Source: JAUXFK01 sp034189035 (GTDB lineage: Bacteria > Desulfobacterota > UBA8473). From it: DNA of 64,000 nt. Each line of letters opens with the position of its first letter. The stretch's first letter is position 1. Location: contig JAXHVA010000004.1 in the NCBI GenBank assembly GCA_034189035.1, forward strand, positions 1 to 64,000, read 5' to 3'. Shown one piece after another: positions 45,586-53,317 of this stretch. A model generated the notes under the pieces. That model saw nothing but the letters and a program-made list of their open reading frames with translations, did no database searches and had not been told where the DNA came from. Made by a program: the position numbers and the translations under genes.

Positions 45586-46344
45586 ATGCGAGCAAATTTG
45601 ATATTGAGATTTATACTGACTATAGTCTGTTTTTCAATCTTCTTTGTATTACCGGTTTATGCTGATGGATTACCAAGCCATTCTGCCTTGCAAAAGGCAC
45701 TCAAGAAAATAGTGAAAGAGAAGAATGGTGGATTTGGTTTAAATATGTGGGCGTCTTTAGTTGACAGAGATGGTGTGGTAAAAGCAGTTGCATTTTCGGG
45801 CAAAGACAGGGGTGAACAATGGCCTGGAAGTCGTGTTATTTCAGCACAAAAAGCGAATACTGCAAATGCATTCAGCCTTCCAGGGTTGTCATTATCAACT
45901 GCAAATCTTTTTTCTGCGGTTCAGCCCGGCGGCAGCTTATACGGTTTGCAGCACAGTAACCCGGTTGATACAAGTGTTGCTTATGGTGGATTATCAAAAA
46001 AGATCGGTACAGAAAAAGATCCAATGGTAGATAAGAAAATAGGAGGCATTAACGTTTTTGGCGGTGGTTTAGCTCTGTATAGTAAAGATGGGAAGCTTAT
46101 CGGTGCAATTGGCGTGAGTGGTGACAGCTCATGCGCAGACCACAATATTGCATGGAAAGTTCGCCACATGCTCAAATTGGATTATGTCCCCGCAGGAGTA
46201 AGCCCACAAAATGATGACAATATTGTCAATGACATCGTTGATGGTATGAGTTCAAGTGGCTGGGGGCATCCTGTATGTTCTCCCGAAGCAGCCGATATTG
46301 CAAAGGGATTGTTTGAAACACATCCGGTGAGATCAAAACCTTAA
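45586..46344 (+). CDS. Exported GlcG/HbpS-family heme-binding-type protein
   Basis: The 252-residue product has a signal peptide (hydrophobic core to about residue 26, VYADG cleavage region), so it is exported. The rest is a GlcG/HbpS-like domain (PF03928): LQKALKKIVKE, MWASLVDRDGVVKAVAFSG, and the closing GGGLALYSKDGKLIGAIGVSGDSSCADHNIAW. Some relatives bind heme or cobalamin; the ligand here is not known. An AAAGGAGAGG site precedes the ATG. Confidence 0.85.
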   Translation: MRANLILRFILTIVCFSIFFVLPVYADGLPSHSALQKALKKIVKEKNGGFGLNMWASLVDRDGVVKAVAFSGKDRGEQWPGSRVISAQKANTANAFSLPGLSLSTANLFSAVQPGGSLYGLQHSNPVDTSVAYGGLSKKIGTEKDPMVDKKIGGINVFGGGLALYSKDGKLIGAIGVSGDSSCADHNIAWKVRHMLKLDYVPAGVSPQNDDNIVNDIVDGMSSSGWGHPVCSPEAADIAKGLFETHPVRSKP

Positions 46345-46426
46345 AGATGAGATCTATAGCACATACATTGACACATGTGTTGAGTACCTGAAGGTCTGCC
46401 CAAAAAATGTTATAGGGATTCTTACA

Positions 46427-46927
46427 ATGGAGATAAACGTACGTAGAGCAGAGATCGAGGACTCCCGTTCAATCGCAGATATACTCATTGAACTTGGATG
46501 GTTTGCACATATTGATCAGGGGGTTCACCTTCTTACTCCCGCCCGAATAAAAAGCCATCTCCGTTACTGTATCTCTGGACAAGACCACAGTGTGTATGTG
46601 GCGGTCAATAAAGAAAGAGACGTAGTTGGATATACATCCGTACACTGGATTCCGTGTATGTTTCTCCCTGGCCCCGAAGGGTATATAACCGAGCTTTTTA
46701 TGAAAGAGTACGAAAGAGGGAAGGGGATAGGGGGATCACTTTTAGCCGTGGTTGAGCAAGAGGCTAAGGAACGGGGCTGCTCCCGACTCATGCTGCTCAA
46801 TGGCCGCCACAGGGAGTCGTATAAACGGGGCTTTTACAAAAAACATGGGTGGCAGGAACGGGATAGATTGGCAACGTTCGTGTATATGTTGATGGAGACC
46901 AATTCAACAGATACGGGCATACGATGA
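46427..46927 (+). CDS. GNAT family N-acetyltransferase
   Basis: The 166-residue protein shows the GNAT fold: INVRRAEIEDSRSIADIL at the start, a strand GYITELFMKEYERGKGIGGSLLAVVEQEAKERGCSRLML-like motif A with the acetyl-CoA loop RGKGIGGSL, and RHRESYKRGFYKKHGW near the end. The acceptor is unknown. It lies alone between the heme-binding-type gene and the transporter. Confidence 0.88.
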   Translation: MEINVRRAEIEDSRSIADILIELGWFAHIDQGVHLLTPARIKSHLRYCISGQDHSVYVAVNKERDVVGYTSVHWIPCMFLPGPEGYITELFMKEYERGKGIGGSLLAVVEQEAKERGCSRLMLLNGRHRESYKRGFYKKHGWQERDRLATFVYMLMETNSTDTGIR

Positions 46928-47292
46928 TTTGAGAACGAGAGTATCACAAGGAAAGAGAAATACCTGCAAAAGCAAAGAGAAACCTCTTTTTGAACGAACT
47001 TTAAAATCGTATAGATGCCTCAGTACCCCTTTGGGATATGAAGTCATCCCATACACCCCCTTCAAAATCCCCTAAGAACAATAACAGTTTTGATGAGTGT
47101 CGCATATCCCAGGCTCGATCCTTTGATCAGAATATGTTATTTATAGAGGAAATCCTTATGAAACAGGGCGATACATGTGAAAAACCTACATAACTTTTAG
47201 CTGTGAAATAGCCTTTGACTTACCGGTAATCGATTAAAGACCAGGGTTCGAAGGGAAGAACACTACACACAAGAGTTTCTGAAGGACTGCAA
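46928..47292. other. Intergenic region, no gene recognised
   Basis: 365 bases without supported coding frames on either strand. The right end holds GAAGGA, the ribosome site of the next gene. Confidence 0.35.
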
Positions 47293-48498
47293 TTGACAAA
47301 CAAGAATATCCATTATAGTTGGGCCGTTGTATTGGCCTGTTTTTTTTGCTGTTTTAGCTATGGCATCTTTTATACATTCAGCGTATTCTTTAAACACCTT
47401 CAAATGGAGTTCGGTTGGAGTAGGGGGCTGACCTCGACCATCCATTCTCTTCATTGGATCTTCTTCCCCATCTCTAGCCTTGTCATAGGCTGGTTTACTG
47501 ACAGGTATGGGCCAAAGTTGCCCCTTATTTGCGGGGCGTCCCTATTGGGTTTGGGAACTTCTCTTTTGAGCTGTGTTCAAAGTCCGATTCAGTTCTATCT
47601 CTTTTATGCTATAGCTTCCATGGGTTCGGGCATAGTCTGGTCTTTGCCTACAGCTACTGTTCAGCGGTGGTTTGAAAAGAGGCGTGGGGTAGCACTCGGA
47701 ATAGTAGCCAGTGGGATAGGTTTCGGTTATGCTCTTTCCCCGCTGAGTAGCTTCATTATAGTGAATTTTGGTTGGAGAACCGCTTATCTTCTACTTGGTA
47801 CAGGGATCTGGCTCATACTTGCCTTTGCTTCATGCATCATTGCAGGCAGTCCGGAAGAGAAGGGTCTCAAACCCTATGGAGTAGAAGAAGATGACCCCCG
47901 TTCTGCCGGTGAAATGCTTGAGGGGTGGGAGGCAAAGGAGGCCGTGAAGACTCCAATTTTTTGGCAGATATGCGCCATGCATGTCACTCACCTTTTTGCT
48001 GTAATGATCATCGCTGTTCATCTCGTGAACTTTGCCACGGATATAGGGATAAAAGAGGTTCATGCAGCCACGGCGTGGTTCTTGGTAGGTGTTTTTAGCA
48101 TGCCGGGCAGGATTTTTGGAGGATACATAGGAGAGAGGATAGGATATAGGAAGGGCTTCATACTCTGTGGCTCGGCAAACGCGCTGGCACTTCTGTGGCT
48201 TTTATGTGTGAAAGACTCATGGATGCTTTTTGCCTTCGTTCCTTTCTATGGCTTTTTTTACGGAGGACAGACCCCTATGATGCCAGGGCTCTTTTCACGT
48301 TTCTTTGGGCTTAAACCCCTCTCCACCCTTGTGGGGCTCCAATTGTTCACAGGAATGATAGGGGGAACCACTGCACCTTTATTCGCCGGTTTTATTTTTG
48401 ACACATTTGCAAATTACAATATCGCATTCATCACTGCATCGCTTTTCTGGGCTATGAGCGCTCTGCTCGCCTTTCTATTGGAACGCCCGGTGAAGTGA
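47293..48498 (+). CDS. MFS transporter, monocarboxylate/oxalate-formate type
   Basis: A 401-residue MFS permease with twelve membrane helices. The first helix HYSWAVVLACFFCCFSYGIFYTFSVFF and the loop GWFTDRYGPK between helices 2 and 3 are typical of the MCT/OFA branch, which carries monocarboxylates, oxalate or formate. The central cytoplasmic loop (SPEEKGLKPYGVEEDDP, then EAVKTPIFWQ) is also typical. The TTG start follows AAGGA at six bases. The substrate is inferred only at class level. Confidence 0.88.
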   Translation: MTNKNIHYSWAVVLACFFCCFSYGIFYTFSVFFKHLQMEFGWSRGLTSTIHSLHWIFFPISSLVIGWFTDRYGPKLPLICGASLLGLGTSLLSCVQSPIQFYLFYAIASMGSGIVWSLPTATVQRWFEKRRGVALGIVASGIGFGYALSPLSSFIIVNFGWRTAYLLLGTGIWLILAFASCIIAGSPEEKGLKPYGVEEDDPRSAGEMLEGWEAKEAVKTPIFWQICAMHVTHLFAVMIIAVHLVNFATDIGIKEVHAATAWFLVGVFSMPGRIFGGYIGERIGYRKGFILCGSANALALLWLLCVKDSWMLFAFVPFYGFFYGGQTPMMPGLFSRFFGLKPLSTLVGLQLFTGMIGGTTAPLFAGFIFDTFANYNIAFITASLFWAMSALLAFLLERPVK

Positions 48499-48588
48499 TC
48501 ACTTCATTGAGATCTGAGAATTATGAGATTGACAAAATCGTTATCCTAGATTTTATATAGATCAATCCCTGGTATCTGTTCGAAGTAC

Positions 48589-48702
48589 TTATTGAGGGTA
48601 AATATCAAGATTTTCAAATTCCTTTGTGACATCTCCAATCTGAATCTTCCCACTGAGCGCAATAAGCTCCTTGATCTTCTTCAGCCTGACATACTCACTC
48701 AT
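48589..48702 (-). pseudogene. Small VapB-like antitoxin tail, probable remnant
   Basis: A 37-codon frame on the minus strand reads MSEYVRLKKIKELIALSGKI and continues QIGDVTKEFENLDIY. The LxxLxGKI-type pattern looks like the toxin-binding tail of VapB antitoxins. There is no clear ribosome site and no adjacent PIN toxin, so it is likely left over from a lost pair. Confidence 0.3.
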
Positions 48703-48767
48703 GACAGTGGCAATTGCCTTAGTTTAAATTTGTCAAGAGGATACTCACCACGAAGACTATGCTGCAA

Positions 48768-48816
48768 GTATTGAATCTGTCGCTCTTTTATAAAAAATAA
48801 ATTTGCAATATTGCAA
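48768..48816 (+). repeat. Direct repeat, left copy, with palindrome
   Basis: GTATTGAATCTGTCGCTCTT, an A-rich spacer and a perfect palindrome TTGCAATATTGCAA (48803-48816) followed by nine T. A near-identical arrangement recurs at 49679-49738 on the other side of the nucleotidyltransferase pair. Confidence 0.6.
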
Positions 48817-48897
48817 TTTTTTTTTATTAATAAAGGACTTCTGCATTCTTGAGGTTGGGGGAAGGAGGGGTATGAGAGGGGTTAAAAGAAAACTAAT

Positions 48898-49440
48898 ATG
48901 GATTTTAAACTCGTTCTCGAAAAACTCTTGACCGCATTTAGTAAGCAGGACATCCGTTATGCTCTGATGGGAGGGTTTGCACTTGGGGCATGGGGTGTGC
49001 CGCGCGCAACAGTTGATATCGACTTTCTTGTGCATCGTGATGATATGGAAAAGGTTGACACATTTATGGAGGAACTCGGTTATGAATGCAGATTTAAAAG
49101 CGAGAATGTTTCACAATATATTTCACCTCAAGAGATATTTGGAGAGGTTGATTTTCTACATGCATTCAGGGTTCCCTCTTTGAGTATGCTTGAAAGGGCA
49201 TTGGAGAAAAAGATATTCGATGGAAATCTTACCATCATGGTGCTGAGAGTAGAGGATATTATTGGATTTAAAGTGCAGGCTATTGCAAATAATGAATCGA
49301 GGAAAGCAATAGATTTGCCAGATATAGAATCACTGATAGCTTTTAATAAGGATAGAATCAATTGGACTTTAATAGAAGAATACTTTACTCTATTTGGGTG
49401 TAATGTTCTTTTCAATGAACTAAGGAGTAAATTCGGGTGA
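48898..49440 (+). CDS. AbiEii-like nucleotidyltransferase
   Basis: The 180-residue protein has the nucleotidyltransferase signature YALMGGFALGAWGVPRATVD followed by IDFLV, with the two metal-binding aspartates in TVDIDF near residues 40-42. It looks like the AbiEii/DUF1814-type family, often a toxin of TA or phage-abortive systems. The partner small gene starts at its end. The two sit between the direct repeats at 48768 and 49679, so they look like a cassette inserted as a unit. Confidence 0.8.
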   Translation: MDFKLVLEKLLTAFSKQDIRYALMGGFALGAWGVPRATVDIDFLVHRDDMEKVDTFMEELGYECRFKSENVSQYISPQEIFGEVDFLHAFRVPSLSMLERALEKKIFDGNLTIMVLRVEDIIGFKVQAIANNESRKAIDLPDIESLIAFNKDRINWTLIEEYFTLFGCNVLFNELRSKFG

Positions 49441-49442
49441 AG

Positions 49443-49661
49443 ATGAGTGAGATTGAAAAGAAAGAGTTTTTAAGATTGGCCGAATCGTTATCCATGAAGG
49501 AGGATATGAAGAGGCTTTCAGCTCTCAGACATAATCCTGTAATCATTGATGGAAAGATAGATATGGACAGATGGGTTGAATTCTTAACTCAGTTCAATGA
49601 ATTTATCAATCATCAGCCAAAACCTTTCAGGCCCATGATTGATAAGGTGATGAAGTTATGA
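49443..49661 (+). CDS. Small helical partner protein of the nucleotidyltransferase
   Basis: The 72-residue protein (from the ATG at 49443; a GTG at 49437 overlaps the previous stop codon) is hydrophilic and probably helical: IEKKEFLRLAESLSMKEDMK, then WVEFLTQFNEFINHQPKPFRP. Similar small genes accompany this type of nucleotidyltransferase. Overlap with the toxin-like gene suggests coupled translation and a role as its antitoxin; this is inferred from context. Confidence 0.65.
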   Translation: MSEIEKKEFLRLAESLSMKEDMKRLSALRHNPVIIDGKIDMDRWVEFLTQFNEFINHQPKPFRPMIDKVMKL

Positions 49662-49678
49662 ATTTAGATTCTATAACG

Positions 49679-49738
49679 TATTGACTCTGTCGCTCTTTAT
49701 GACTCCCTTTTACAAAAAAGAATTTGCAACATTGCAAA
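49679..49738 (+). repeat. Direct repeat, right copy, with palindrome
   Basis: GTATTGACTCTGTCGCTCTT, a spacer and the near-perfect palindrome TTTGCAACATTGCAAA (49723-49738). It is the counterpart of the copy at 48768-48816. Confidence 0.6.
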
Positions 49739-49868
49739 GATTTTAATATGGTATTTATGTAGATATACTCTTCCTAGATTTTGTCATTTCTTTTTGTCAT
49801 TCATATTTTTTTAAAAAGAATTAAAATGTTTTTGAATTCCATTTGAAATTATTGTTTATCTATTTAGA

Positions 49869-50834
49869 ATGATCGGTAGTTTCATGTTATACGGAACGTA
49901 TCTCTTTTCCAGTGTTTTTGAAACTGATGCCATCCTCCCCGTCTATAAAGGATCTACATTTCGAGGTGTCTTCGGCCATGCCTTAAAAAAGGTCGTCTGT
50001 GCACTGAAAAGGCGCGATTGTAAAGATTGCCTGTTAAAGGATAAATGTGTATACTCCTTTGTATTTGAGACCCCAGGCAAACCAGACAGACCAGAGGGCA
50101 AAAAGAGGATCGCCGCCCCACCGCACCCGTATGTAATTGAGCCGCCTGATACGAATAAAACCCATTATAAAAAAGGAGAGAATTTTGACTTTGCCCTGAT
50201 CCTGTTTGGCAGGGCAAACGAATATCTGCCGTATTTCATCTATGCGTTTGAGTGTATGGGAGATCTTGGCATAGGGAAAGGTGTTGATGGCAAGAGAGCA
50301 AGATTTATCCTGAAAAATGTCATAACAGATAATATAACCGTATATTCCGGAGAAACCAGGAAGATCAATACAGGAAAAGCCTGTCAGGAGCTATTGATTC
50401 TCCATAACAACAAAGAAAAATTCCCTCCTGTGAGTGCTATTGAGCTTACCTTTAAAACCCCACTTCGTAACAAATTTCAAAACAGGCTTGAGGCCTCCCT
50501 TCCATTCCATATACTTATGCGGGCTGTATTGAGACGCATATCATCGCTCTATAATTATCACGGAAATGGAGAACCGCCCCTTGATTACAGAGGCCTTGTG
50601 GAGCGTGCAAAGTATATTGAGATCAAGAGTTCAGCCCTACGATGGTTTGACTGGAAGAGATACTCAAACAAACAGGACCGCTCCATGCTCATGGGCGGGA
50701 TGGTCGGGAAGGTGACCTATTTGGGAGACCTTACTGAATTTCTGCCGCTGGTAAGGTTCTGTGAAAAGACACATTTGGGCAAACAAACCTCTTTTGGTCT
50801 TGGAAAGATAGAAATTACAGGTATATGGGAATGA
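49869..50834 (+). CDS. cas6: Cas6 CRISPR RNA endoribonuclease
   Basis: Cas6 cuts CRISPR precursor RNA within repeats to make crRNAs. The 321-residue RAMP protein has the typical YKGSTFRGVFGHALKK block near residue 27, a CKDCLLKDKC cysteine cluster, the MGDLGIGKGVDGKRARF region and a C-terminal glycine-rich RNA-binding loop THLGKQTSFGLGKI. It is the large single-protein type of PF10040. No CRISPR repeats are visible in the window for it to act on. The next gene overlaps it by four bases (ATGA), showing coupling. Confidence 0.9.
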   Translation: MIGSFMLYGTYLFSSVFETDAILPVYKGSTFRGVFGHALKKVVCALKRRDCKDCLLKDKCVYSFVFETPGKPDRPEGKKRIAAPPHPYVIEPPDTNKTHYKKGENFDFALILFGRANEYLPYFIYAFECMGDLGIGKGVDGKRARFILKNVITDNITVYSGETRKINTGKACQELLILHNNKEKFPPVSAIELTFKTPLRNKFQNRLEASLPFHILMRAVLRRISSLYNYHGNGEPPLDYRGLVERAKYIEIKSSALRWFDWKRYSNKQDRSMLMGGMVGKVTYLGDLTEFLPLVRFCEKTHLGKQTSFGLGKIEITGIWE

Positions 50835-51956
50835 AAAACATACTCCTTGCTGTCGTGGGTTTGAGCCCCCAGGTCGTTACTGAAACACTCTTTGCTTTGC
50901 ATCAGCAGAAAAGAGATGTCCATGCCATCTATCTGATCACAACAAGACAAGGCAAAGAGGCCATAAATGCAAACCTCTTGTCTCCCAGGGACGGCAAATA
51001 CTATCAGTATCTCAGGGAGTATAACATCGATCACGGAACCATCGATTTCAGCACTGAGAATGTCCATACCATTAATAACAGCAACGGCATAGAGATCGAT
51101 GATATCACTGATGATGCAGAGAACGAACTGCTTCTGAAGAAGTGTCTGGAACTGACTTTTGGTTTGTCCTGCAATGCCAATACAGCCATATTCTTTTCCA
51201 TAGCAGGGGGGAGGAAGACTATGAGCGCCTGCCTCATGGTTGCTGCACAAATGTATGGACGGCCACATGATCGGGTCTTTCATGTACTTGTATCACCAGA
51301 ATTTGAAAGCAATAGAGATTTCTACTTTCCACCCAGAAAATCTATTCCCATTGAATTGAAAGACAATGACGGAAAACCCTATATTAAAGAAACAAAGTAT
51401 GCCAAAATCAACCTCGTGCCCATCCCTTTTGTCTCCATCAGGGATCGGATATCGAATGACCTGCTCCATGAACCCAAAGATCCTGCCACATTAATGCTTT
51501 CTCTTGTAAGAGAAAAACCGTACACTCTTGCTGTTGATATTCCAGCATCCAAATTGAGGTACAAAACCCTTGAAATCGACATGATGCCCGCGAAGCTCGC
51601 ACTCTTTGCCTTTTTTGCCCTACAAAAGAAGGAATGCGAAAAAGATTTGCTCTCCTGTAAGAATTGTGATGATTGTTTCCTGGATATCCACAAAGTATTT
51701 GGTCGTCAGAATCAAATCTCTGCACTTTATCAAAAGATAGAGGGGAGCCGTGAGCCTTCCGAGATGAAGTAATACAGGGATCGTAGCTTTGAATGCAGAG
51801 AACTTTAATTCATACAAGACAAAGATAAGAAGAGACCTGGAAAAGGGATTCGGGTTGTATGCCCTGTCTGAGCTGGCTATCGAATCTGTTGGGAAGAAGG
51901 GTGCGATCAGGTATGGGATAGGGATCGATAAGAGAAAGATAAGGGTGATCTTTTAA
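50831..51956 (+). pseudogene. NE0113-family CARF protein, split by a frameshift
   Basis: The first frame (to a stop at 51770-51772) reads MKNILLAVVGLSPQVVTETL, the hallmark start of the TIGR02584/NE0113 family, with the CARF loop FSIAGGRKTMSA near residue 130. These proteins are CRISPR-associated CARF proteins that bind cyclic oligoadenylate; they have been called ring-nuclease/Csm6-like. Directly after the stop, a second frame (shifted by one base near 51768, open to a stop at 51954-51956) reads ENFNSYKTKIRRDLEKGFGL and AIRYGIGIDKRKIRVIF, the expected C-terminus of the family. One base change would restore the gene. So this is either a decayed gene, a sequencing error or a programmed shift. 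Confidence 0.8.
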
Positions 51957-52136
51957 GAGAAAAAAAGACTATTACGTCAAGCTGATTTCTCTTCGATAAG
52001 TATTGTGAGGATCTCGCTATCGCAACCTTGCTATCATTGAATAGAGAGCCCATTACATGGTAGCCTTAAGAACAATGTTTACGGTCACCTGTATACAGAG
52101 CGCAGTTGAAAAGACTGCTTGAATGGAGTTACCACT

Positions 52137-52480
52137 ATGAAAGATGGATTGCAATATCTCAACACGTTTGAAATCGAAGTGGTACGGTCTTTTGTTGCAG
52201 AATTGAAAGATAAACTGGGCAGTGAAATTGTAAAGATCTTCTCTTCGGCTCAAAGATAAGAGGAGATTTCACTAAAGAGTCAGACATCGACATATTTATT
52301 CTGGTAAATGAAAAAACTTTCCATATCAGAGACAAAGTGGTAGATTTAACCGCTGACTATATCTATGACTATGACATTCCCTTGTCGCCTGTGCTTTATG
52401 ATTTATTTGAGTACCATAAGAACAAAGAACTGGGGTCTTTTTTCTTTGAAAATATAGAAAAAGAGGGCATTCCATTATGA
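52137..52480 (+). pseudogene. MntA-type nucleotidyltransferase antitoxin, frameshifted
   Basis: An ATG at 52137 opens FEIEVVRSFVAELKDKLG and stops early. In a second frame from about 52244 the sequence goes on as FGSKIRGDFTKESDIDIFIL with the nucleotidyltransferase GS and DxD motifs, to the stop at 52478-52480. A one-base loss near 52235-52243 explains it. MntA adenylylates and silences HEPN toxins; the HEPN gene follows with an ATGA overlap. Confidence 0.75.
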
Positions 52481-52943
52481 GTAAATATGAGCTGGCAAAA
52501 TACAGAATGAAAAAGGGGAGAGAGACACTTGAAGATGCTGAAGACGCATTTAATCGAGATCGCTATATGTTGTCTGTAAATAGTGTCTGAACGAAAACCT
52601 ATAAAACACTGATATTATAAGGAGTTAATGAGGCATTCTTAAGATGAATATTTTGACCTGCCAGCCTTCAGCGTTCAGCTATCAGCCCTTAAGATAATAA
52701 TTCCAACTGTTCTAAGCTGAATACTGATCGCTTACCGCTGAGAGCTGCCTGAATCTTCAAGTTACCGCATGTGTTCTACTCCTTTATTATCTCAGTGATA
52801 ACAGACTTCTCATTCAGACACTAGATGCCGATTATGGAGATTTTGTCAAAATAAGCAAAGAAGACGCAAAAACCCAACTTGAGATGGCCAGAAAATTCTT
52901 TCAAGAAGTAGAAAAGCGGTTGGAGGAAAGAGGGGCGTTATAA
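52477..52943 (+). pseudogene. HEPN toxin remnant, interrupted
   Basis: The first 36 codons (MSKYELAKYRMKKGRETLED, then AEDAFNRDRYMLSVN) are a HEPN-domain start. A 243-base element then intervenes. Beyond it the C-terminal part ADYGDFVKISKEDAKTQLEM resumes and ends at 52941-52943. The central part with the RNase motif is missing, so both an insertion and a deletion have taken place. Confidence 0.7.
52581..52823. mobile_element. MITE-like element inside the HEPN remnant
   Basis: The ends TAGTGTCTGAACGA (52581-52594) and TCATTCAGACACTA (52810-52823) are inverted repeats with one mismatch, and weaker pairing goes on for about 45 bases inward. Both ends carry TA, which fits a TA target duplication as made by IS630/Tc1-mariner-type transposases. 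The inside has no coding frame. Confidence 0.75.
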
Positions 52944-53032
52944 TGAGTGAGAGAGAGGCGGTGATATTGGGGGCTCTTTTGCATGATATTCGGAAGTTTA
53001 TGCAGAGGGCGGGGGGTGCGGTGTTGCTATGA
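52943..53032 (+). pseudogene. Cas10 HD-domain fragment
   Basis: A 29-codon frame reads REAVILGALLHDIRKFMQRA, which matches the N-terminus of Cas10/Csm1 proteins (LLHDIGKF), with HD present and the glycine replaced by arginine. The frame then stops. The intact cas10 at 53318 has a different N-terminus (LSALIHDIGKFAQRA), so this is the relic of a second copy. Confidence 0.65.
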
Positions 53033-53229
53033 TAAGGATAGAAAAGCGGATTACTGACCTTATTGATGTGCCCGTCGGAAAGAGAGAGCATCACACAAGG
53101 GAGGAGGCATGGATAATGATGATGAAAGAGGTGTCGGAACTGGTAAAAGAAGGAGGTTGTACTGTTTATGCGCCTTTCCTTCCTGTGTGTGCTTCCGAAG
53201 AGGGTATAGATTGGAGGAAGGGGTTGTGA
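53029..53229 (+). CDS. Short open frame, unrecognised, possibly relic
   Basis: A 66-codon frame overlaps the end of the Cas10 fragment (ATGA). It reads RITDLIDVPVGKREHHTREE and further a cysteine-bearing C-terminus. I do not recognise it. It sits in decayed sequence before the intact cas10. Confidence 0.3.
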   Translation: MIRIEKRITDLIDVPVGKREHHTREEAWIMMMKEVSELVKEGGCTVYAPFLPVCASEEGIDWRKGL

Positions 53230-53317
53230 ATATAAAAGAGGTTTAAGGGTTATATCTTGTAACGGTCGATATAAATGTTAAGACTTAACTAGCAGGTGAT
53301 AACATCAGAGGTGTGAA

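Noticed and set aside
51765..51772. Programmed frameshift in the NE0113-family gene
   Set aside because: No slippery heptamer or clear downstream hairpin; simple mutation or sequence error is more likely, so it is listed as a pseudogene.
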